Source of the DNA: Planctomycetota bacterium | GTDB taxonomy: Bacteria > Planctomycetota > Phycisphaerae > Phycisphaerales > SM1A02 | Assembly: GCA_014381385.1 (NCBI GenBank) | Contig: JACNLR010000167.1 | Coordinates: 1 to 19,774 of the forward strand | DNA length: 19,774 nt | Direction of reading: 5' to 3' | In this document: in pieces, positions 14,673 to 19,774 of the stretch | Layout of the letters: each line of letters begins with the position of its first letter | Numbering within the stretch: position 1 is the stretch's first letter | Translations under genes and position numbers: made by a program | The notes under the pieces: model-generated | What the model was told of the DNA's origin: nothing | The model's input: the letters and a program-made list of their open reading frames with translations, nothing else | The model's database searches: none

Positions 14673-15829
14673 TAATTACAACGGCCCTTTGCGCCCAACC
14701 CGGAATCCATTTTGAAAAAGCACACACGGAATTGGATTTTGACGAACCAATCCAAGTTTTGTTTGATGGCGTTCACGCAGACCAAATGTATGTTGTTGAA
14801 AAAAAGGGAGTTGTGCAACAAATGCAACTAGGAGACAAAAACCCAACAACAACAACTTTTTTAGATATAAAAGACCGGGTTCAGGTTGGGCATTCTGAAG
14901 AAGGGCTCCTTTCCGTTGTGTTTCACCCGAATTATAAATTCACAAAAAAAATATTTGTTTGGTACACAGCGCATAAGCCAAGAAGGTGTGTCCTGTCGAG
15001 CATTACCATTAGCAACACAGAAAACGAAGATACTGTTTATAACGAAGAGGTTATTCTTGAAGTGGCACAGCCATGGGGCAACCACAACGGTGGAACACTC
15101 TTGTTTGGAGAAGATGGGTACCTCTACGTAGGAGTTGGCGATGGTGGTGGGTCAAACGACAGAAAAAACAACGGACAAAATAAAAAAACACTGCTTGGCA
15201 CAATCATTAGGATTGATATTAATAAAAAAGAAGGAGACAAAAATTATTCAATCCCAGAAGACAACCCTTTTGTAAAAGAAAGTAACGCCCGCAGTGAAAT
15301 ATGGGCATACGGGCTTCGAAACCCTTGGCGCATGAGTTTTGACAGAAAAACAGGCGCGCTGTGGGCTGCAGACGTTGGTCAGAATGCATGGGAAGAAATT
15401 GACATAATCGAAAGGGGTAAAAACTACGGGTGGAATCTTCGTGAGGGTAAGCACGATTTTAAAAAGAACAACACAAAGACCACCGATCCAGTTTTTGAAT
15501 ATGGAAGACGACAAGGTGGCTCTATCACGGGCGGGTATGTGTATCGCGGCAAGGAAATACCAACCATCGACGGCGAGTATATTTTTTCTGACTATCTAAG
15601 TGGCAGGACATGGCGGCTTTCGGCCCCAAAGGATTCCTCTAGTGACTATACCGCGAAGAGAATTTTGAATATACCCCCCATCTCCATCTCTTCCTTTGGC
15701 GAAACCCCAACCGGAGAAATTTTGGCGTGCGGATTTGATTCGCCCTACGCCACAAAAGGAAAAATCTACTTACTTGTTCCAGCGGACAGGCCCGCAGAGT
15801 CATCTTCTAGCACAGAGAGTATTCGCTGA
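14654..15829 (+). CDS. PQQ-type soluble aldose (glucose/sorbosone) dehydrogenase, exported
   Basis: This 391-residue protein belongs to the six-bladed beta-propeller GSDH family, which oxidises sugars in the periplasm using PQQ. It has a short signal peptide (MFILQLIITTALCA). Conserved blocks are SEEGLLSVVFHPNY, NHNGGTLLFGEDGYLYVGVG with the catalytic-type His at 144, AYGLRNPWRMSFD with R222 in the position used for PQQ contact, and LWAADVGQNAWEEIDII then GKNYGWN. The last strand is KGKIYLLVP, after which about 15 Ser/Glu-rich residues form a tail. ATG 14654 lies inside the end of comEC in another frame (19-base overlap), so translation is probably coupled. The functional link to comEC is unclear. 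The 3' end overlaps the convergent oxidoreductase by 64 bases. Actual substrate and PQQ dependence are inferred from the family. Confidence 0.9.
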   Translation: MFILQLIITTALCAQPGIHFEKAHTELDFDEPIQVLFDGVHADQMYVVEKKGVVQQMQLGDKNPTTTTFLDIKDRVQVGHSEEGLLSVVFHPNYKFTKKIFVWYTAHKPRRCVLSSITISNTENEDTVYNEEVILEVAQPWGNHNGGTLLFGEDGYLYVGVGDGGGSNDRKNNGQNKKTLLGTIIRIDINKKEGDKNYSIPEDNPFVKESNARSEIWAYGLRNPWRMSFDRKTGALWAADVGQNAWEEIDIIERGKNYGWNLREGKHDFKKNNTKTTDPVFEYGRRQGGSITGGYVYRGKEIPTIDGEYIFSDYLSGRTWRLSAPKDSSSDYTAKRILNIPPISISSFGETPTGEILACGFDSPYATKGKIYLLVPADRPAESSSSTESIR

Positions 15830-17640
15830 AACAATACAGAAGCGGAAACATCATCCGACCTCCATCGCGGGACGTAGCGGTCGTCAATCGTGAGAACAGG
15901 AATACTTTTTCTCCAAACGCGATTTTTTGCAAAGATATCAGCGCGCATTTGATCGTTCACATCAATACTAAGAAGTACATCGCCAAGTAAACCTTGGTCA
16001 ACACCAGCAATGCTTGCGGCATACGCATTTGCCTCTTCGATAGAGATGGGCGACTGTTGTTGCAAAATCCAATCGTGCATACTCCATCGAGCCCCATCGC
16101 CCCCAAGAACATCACACGCAATAACAAGCTTTGCCAGAGCGCACGACCCGTCGTATTTTACTGGCATTTTTGAAACTCCCGCATTACACGATTCGTCAAC
16201 AGGATAATGCCTAAACGTGTATTTTATATTGGCGTTGCCGCTGTTTATGATCGCCTTTATCTCCCTGTCCAGATCCTTCGACAAATCTGCTTGATAATCC
16301 CCCCACACAACAAACTCAATAGCACCATCTCCAAGCCAAGACAAATCCGCTGTTCCTGGCACCTTTTGTCTTCTTCCCCTGCGCCAATCTTCTACAAGTT
16401 TGTAGGAAGCGGTTGGGGGTGGAGTTATTGCGCCGTCCCCGTTTTTAATTGCGGTTGCGACGGAATCAATTACACTTTGCAAAGGAACCCCCCCGCCGTA
16501 GTACCACAAATATTCAACACCATTAATAAACACCATCGGCGTGAAATAAACCCCAAGAGCCTTGCCGTCCCTTGCGCTTTCCTTCACCGCCTCTAGTGTT
16601 TCATCACCCATCATCACGCTAATAATTTCTTGGGGATTAAAGCCAAGCTCTGTTAAACTTCCAGCAAATGTTTGATCGGTAAAGCGACCTTCTTGCGAAA
16701 AGAGCCACGTATGCATGGTTTCCCACGCCTCTTCTCCGCCAACTATTGCAGCAGCTTCGGCGGCGCGGGCAGCCCAACAGGCGTTCCCGTGCAACTTAAA
16801 TGTGCCTATCTGGTCATTGCAATCATAGTTAAGCGGGAAGTGTTTTACAACAACAGAAACGTCGTCGCGAGTTTTCATGATATTTGCAAGCTGTCCCTCG
16901 ATTCGTTTACAGTCTGGGCATTGATAATCAGTGAACATGACAACCTGTATGGGTGCGCTTGGCGAACCGATTCGATGCCCGCCCTCAAGAAATTGTAATG
17001 TTGTTTGATCGGCAGAACCCTTAACAACATCCTCGACGTTCTCTGCTGACTTTACTGCCTCATCCTCAAGCCTCTGTGCCGTAACCACTCTGCCAGCATT
17101 CCAAACGAAAACCAACAGAACAATAAAACGAACCAAAAACGCGATAGCAATGTGTTTGTTTGAAAGCCACCAACCCCACGAAGATGTTTTGTTCTCTGTA
17201 GCACCCTGCTGGTCACAATCTTTTGGCACACAGAACTCACAAAGAGTCCAAAACAAAATGTTACAAAGGTGCGCAAGTGCGCACCACTTACAAAAACTAC
17301 CAATCGAAATCATAACAATAATGAAACCAACAGAACCAAGAACCCCAAGTCGAACGCACCAGAGAAACCCCTTTGATGTGCACGTGTTTGCAATACAACA
17401 ATGAAAAACACTCAACAAAGCAAGAAACCACGCAAGTCCAATAAATGAAACCGGCAACGCAATACCGGGAATCTTGCCCCACGGCCCGTTTGTCACAGCG
17501 TCGCAACCACTACCAGCGCCACAGCCAGGTATCGAACTAAAAAAACCAAGCTTTGTTCCAGAAAGAACAACGCAAGCGGCAATTGCAACCACCAAAAGGG
17601 TTGCGCCGATGGAATAGAGAGTGGTGTTGAAGTTTTTCAT
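15766..17640 (-). CDS. VKOR-DsbA fusion with a second, CxxC-less DsbA-like domain
   Basis: The 624-residue protein combines a thiol-oxidising membrane domain with two thioredoxin-fold domains. Residues about 8-185 are a VKOR domain with several membrane helices, a loop pair C40/C46, the family W54-G55 followed by GIALP, and the active CKWC at 117-120. It should pass electrons to quinone. Residues about 220-395 are a DsbA/DSBA-like domain with CPDC (241-244), cis-Pro in FTPMVF (P368) and an extra Cys pair (C274, C288). Residues about 440-605 repeat this fold: DYQADLS replaces DYQCPDC, but HYPVDESCN and DGSCALA keep the extra Cys pair, and a cis-Pro-type SIPVLT remains. The start is ATG 17640, set by AGGA at 17648-17651; TTG 17688 lies inside argS. 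It follows argS by 19 bases, so they are probably co-transcribed. It probably drives periplasmic disulfide formation. Confidence 0.9.
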   Translation of the reverse strand: MKNFNTTLYSIGATLLVVAIAACVVLSGTKLGFFSSIPGCGAGSGCDAVTNGPWGKIPGIALPVSFIGLAWFLALLSVFHCCIANTCTSKGFLWCVRLGVLGSVGFIIVMISIGSFCKWCALAHLCNILFWTLCEFCVPKDCDQQGATENKTSSWGWWLSNKHIAIAFLVRFIVLLVFVWNAGRVVTAQRLEDEAVKSAENVEDVVKGSADQTTLQFLEGGHRIGSPSAPIQVVMFTDYQCPDCKRIEGQLANIMKTRDDVSVVVKHFPLNYDCNDQIGTFKLHGNACWAARAAEAAAIVGGEEAWETMHTWLFSQEGRFTDQTFAGSLTELGFNPQEIISVMMGDETLEAVKESARDGKALGVYFTPMVFINGVEYLWYYGGGVPLQSVIDSVATAIKNGDGAITPPPTASYKLVEDWRRGRRQKVPGTADLSWLGDGAIEFVVWGDYQADLSKDLDREIKAIINSGNANIKYTFRHYPVDESCNAGVSKMPVKYDGSCALAKLVIACDVLGGDGARWSMHDWILQQQSPISIEEANAYAASIAGVDQGLLGDVLLSIDVNDQMRADIFAKNRVWRKSIPVLTIDDRYVPRWRSDDVSASVLFQRILSVLEDDSAGLSAGTSK

Positions 17641-17659
17641 ACGGTAATCCTGTTGTCTA

Positions 17660-19501
17660 CTACATTTGTTCCGGCGACTCAATGCCAAGTAAATCTAATC
17701 CATCTACAAGTATGCGACGCGTTACGTTGGCAAGGCGCAATCTTGACTGTTTCAACGATGTGTCGTCAAGTTTTAGAACGGGGCACGACTGGTAAAACGC
17801 GCTGAAGCACTCGGTTATTTCATATAACCACGTACAAAGGCGGTGTGGTTCCAGATATTGTATTGAATCCCGCAACACCCCCCCGTACTGCAGTAACTTC
17901 AACGCAAGAGATCTTTCTTGCGGCTCACAAACCAAGAATGGTGCGTTTGGATCCAACTCCCCCTTTCGAATCAACGAAGAAATTCGGGCGCAAGCATATT
18001 GGATATAAGGCCCAGTGTTTCCCTCAAATGCAACCATGCGGTCCATGTCAAAAACATAATCTCGCACAAGGTCGTTTGAGAGGTCTGCGTATTTAATTGC
18101 GCCAATTCCAATTTGCCTGCCGATCGTGTGCAAATCTACACTATTCATTCCATGCGTTGGAGATTTTGGATCTTCTGCGCGCGCGAGAACCTCGCGAGTT
18201 CCCCTCTCTATTGCCTCGTGAAGCAACGACGAGAGCGTTACGTTGGACCCGCTTCTTGTTTTTAAGGGTTTTTTGTCTTCACCAAGCACCGAACCAAACG
18301 GGACATGTACAAATTCCGCAACAGCCCCATCCGGCGTGCGATTCCATCCGATTAATGCCGCGGCATCGAAAAGGTCTTTAAAGTGATCGCGCTGCCTTGC
18401 GTCAACCACATAAATAACGCGGTCGGCATTTAATTCTTGGGTACGAAATCGAATTGCAGCCAAGTCAGTCGTTGCATACAAAAAACCACCATCTGATTTT
18501 TTAATAAGCATTGGTCTTTCTCGATTTTTGAAATGAACAACGATTGCGCCATCATCCTTTTGCGCAAGACCTGTTTCGACGAATGATTCAACCACGCCAC
18601 CAAGCTTGTCTCTGTAGAAAGATTCACCGCGATTGTTTTCAGGTCCAATTTTTACATGTAGCAAGTTCAGAGACTCGTACACAGACTCCATTGTGCAGTC
18701 GATTAACTTTTGCCAATCACAAAGAAGTTTTTCATCTCCTTGCTGTAGCGAGTTTAGTACCTTCTTTGCAGCGCGCTGAGCTGCAAGCGCGCCTGTGTTT
18801 TGCTCTTCTATTTCAACAAGTCGGTGAGGACCAGCCTGCATTTGCAACGCAGTTTTTTCACCACGCAATTCATCTTTTGAAACAAGCTGCGCATTTTTAT
18901 ACGCAACATTCAAGTCGTCAAGCGAAAGCGTGTCAAGAGAAACTTCCGCGGATAGAAGTTGCTCAAGAACCATTGCAATCGGAAGCCCCCAGTCACCAAG
19001 GTGGTTTTCTCGATAGACCGTCCTGCCCACACGCTCATACATTCTTGCAATTGCATCCCCAATAATTGTTGATCGAAGGTGTCCGACATGTAATTGCTTG
19101 GCCACGTTTACACCACAAACATCAATCGCGACACTGTGTTCGTCTTCGTCTACTTCAATACCAAGCGAATCGCAGTCTAGTTCTTCCAAAAGCGAGCAGA
19201 GCGCGCTGTCGCTTATTCGAATATTAATAAACCCGGGGCCAGCGACAGTCGGCGTTTCTGCAACTTCACCAAAATCAACTACCGCAACAATTTTCTCCGC
19301 AAGCTCTTTTGGGTTGTGCCCATAACGCTTACCCAAAGCCATTGCCCCGTTTGCCTGAAAATCAGCAACGTTTGGATTTTGTGCCCTTCGAACAACGGGG
19401 TCAATATCCTCTTGGGGAATATCAAGCACCTTGGCTATGGCGATTCGTAAAGAGTTGCCAATAATTTCTTGAATATTGATAGACATAAAGATGCGTACCA
19501 T
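17660..19501 (-). CDS. argS: arginyl-tRNA synthetase
   Basis: ArgS charges tRNA-Arg in the cytoplasm. The 613-residue protein is full length. It has an N-terminal tRNA-recognition (Add-1) domain with AGPGFINIRIS near 87-97, a class I catalytic core with NVAKQLHVGHLRSTIIGDA (HVGH at 138-141), and ENHLGDWG. Further on come FLYATTDLAAIRFR, QRDHF, and a KMSKS-equivalent loop KPLKTRSGSNVTL; ArgS commonly lacks a canonical KMSKS. Next is the DALR-type anticodon-binding domain with NTGPYIQYACARISSL. It ends in the typical LDLLGIESPEQM. ATG 19501 has TAATCT 10 bases upstream; a second in-frame ATG at 19486 (MSINIQEII) is equally plausible and would shorten it by five residues. It is divergent from the B12-binding gene and upstream of the VKOR-DsbA gene. 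Confidence 0.97.
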   Translation of the reverse strand: MVRIFMSINIQEIIGNSLRIAIAKVLDIPQEDIDPVVRRAQNPNVADFQANGAMALGKRYGHNPKELAEKIVAVVDFGEVAETPTVAGPGFINIRISDSALCSLLEELDCDSLGIEVDEDEHSVAIDVCGVNVAKQLHVGHLRSTIIGDAIARMYERVGRTVYRENHLGDWGLPIAMVLEQLLSAEVSLDTLSLDDLNVAYKNAQLVSKDELRGEKTALQMQAGPHRLVEIEEQNTGALAAQRAAKKVLNSLQQGDEKLLCDWQKLIDCTMESVYESLNLLHVKIGPENNRGESFYRDKLGGVVESFVETGLAQKDDGAIVVHFKNRERPMLIKKSDGGFLYATTDLAAIRFRTQELNADRVIYVVDARQRDHFKDLFDAAALIGWNRTPDGAVAEFVHVPFGSVLGEDKKPLKTRSGSNVTLSSLLHEAIERGTREVLARAEDPKSPTHGMNSVDLHTIGRQIGIGAIKYADLSNDLVRDYVFDMDRMVAFEGNTGPYIQYACARISSLIRKGELDPNAPFLVCEPQERSLALKLLQYGGVLRDSIQYLEPHRLCTWLYEITECFSAFYQSCPVLKLDDTSLKQSRLRLANVTRRILVDGLDLLGIESPEQM

Positions 19502-19511
19502 ACCTCGATTG

Positions 19512-19517
19512 AGATTA
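19512..19517 (-). promoter_or_regulatory. -10-like hexamer before argS
   Basis: TAATCT on the minus strand ends 10 bases before the first ATG of argS. GAGGT lies directly against that ATG, too close to act as a normal Shine-Dalgarno for it and too far for the second ATG, so a leaderless start at 19501 is possible. Confidence 0.25.
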
Positions 19518-19545
19518 AATTGGCAGCGCCCGCCAGTTAGTGGGA

Positions 19546-19554
19546 TGGTATAAT
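19546..19554 (+). promoter_or_regulatory. extended -10 promoter (TGGTATAAT) before the B12-binding gene
   Basis: TGGTATAAT is a perfect extended -10 (TGn then TATAAT). It ends 9 bases before the ATG at 19564. Transcription would begin about three bases before the start codon, leaving no room for a Shine-Dalgarno. No good -35 is seen at normal spacing; TTGGCA at 19520 is too far upstream. Confidence 0.5.
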
Positions 19555-19563
19555 TTGCGCCTC

Positions 19564-19774
19564 ATGGCATCTCCCACCCACGAACCAACTACACAACTTG
19601 AAAAAACTGATAGGTGCAGCGAATTACACCACAGGCCAAGGGTTTTACTTGGGAAGATGGGGCTTGATGGTCACGACAGGGGTGTGAAATTGATAGCGAG
19701 AGCCCTGCGCGATAGTGGTATTCACGTTATCTATTCTGGTCTTTGGCAAACCCCACGATCTCTAGCAATTTCAG
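19564..19774 (+). CDS. methylmalonyl-CoA-mutase-type cobalamin-binding subunit, 3' end cut by the window
   Basis: The first 70 residues are visible. After about 24 poorly conserved residues comes RPRVLLGKMGLDGHDRGVKL, the start of the B12-binding Rossmann domain. The DxHxxG motif is D35, H37, G40; the His replaces dimethylbenzimidazole as the lower ligand of cobalamin. It continues IARALRDSGIHVIYSGLWQTP, as in methylmalonyl-CoA mutase C-terminal domains. Because the domain begins so near the N-terminus, this is a stand-alone small subunit (like McmA2, HcmB or IcmB-type partners) rather than the end of a full-length mutase. The large catalytic subunit is not in the window. The start is ATG 19564, after a strong extended -10. 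Which acyl-CoA it isomerises cannot be told from this fragment. Confidence 0.9.
   Translation, partial: MASPTHEPTTQLEKTDRCSELHHRPRVLLGKMGLDGHDRGVKLIARALRDSGIHVIYSGLWQTPRSLAIS

Noticed and set aside
17660..19501. Missing KMSKS motif in argS as a sign of inactivation
   Set aside because: Arginyl-tRNA synthetases commonly lack canonical KMSKS, and all other motifs are intact.

Overview
The window reads as a compact, gene-dense bacterial chromosome segment: 14 protein genes, one further partial gene at the right edge, one partial tRNA gene at the left edge and one tRNA-like sequence. No stretch of 300 bases or more lacks a gene. I see no transposase, phage gene, CRISPR array or toxin/defence cassette. 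The set is mostly housekeeping (rRNA methylation, DnaA, tryptophan synthesis, lipoprotein modification, polymerase clamp loading, DNA uptake, disulfide formation, arginyl-tRNA synthesis). The lineage is uncertain. The extended periplasmic loop of Lgt, a VKOR-DsbA fusion, the DnaA N-terminal domain and the paired M16 proteins remind me of Planctomycetota, perhaps Phycisphaerae-like, with Myxococcota-like bacteria as an alternative. This is an impression from family resemblance, not a phylogenetic result.

Left part (1-8754): the 3' part of tRNA-Ala(UGC), then rsmJ on the minus strand. After that comes a long run of plus-strand genes: a catalytic M16 zinc protease, its inactive M16 partner, a SAM methyltransferase, a long-chain polyprenyl diphosphate synthase, a tRNA-like sequence, an RNase Z-like metallo-beta-lactamase protein and dnaA. 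Genes inside this run mostly have short gaps, and several have clear Shine-Dalgarno sequences.

Centre (8755-9016): the 262-base gap between convergent dnaA and trpD holds two perfect 9-mer DnaA boxes, two one-mismatch boxes and a short AT-rich tract. It is the best origin candidate here. However, base composition of the plus strand changes from G/T-rich on the left to A/C-rich on the right at about this place. That is the polarity expected at a replication terminus, not an origin, and a dif-like 28-mer lies in the same gap.

Right part (9017-19774): genes alternate in strand and several overlap at their 3' ends. They are trpD(-), lgt(+), holB(-), comEC(+), a PQQ-type sugar dehydrogenase(+), a VKOR-DsbA-DsbA-like fusion(-), argS(-), and the start of a stand-alone methylmalonyl-CoA-mutase-type B12-binding subunit(+). 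Genes that begin transcription units tend to carry a TAnnnT -10-like hexamer 6-10 bases before the start codon and no Shine-Dalgarno, which suggests leaderless transcripts.

The most notable items are the conflict between DnaA boxes and strand composition at the dnaA locus, the three-part oxidoreductase whose second DsbA-like domain has lost its CxxC, the apparent leaderless promoters, and the aberrant tRNA-like sequence between the prenyl synthase and the RNase Z-like gene. I did not find a convincing wholly new system.
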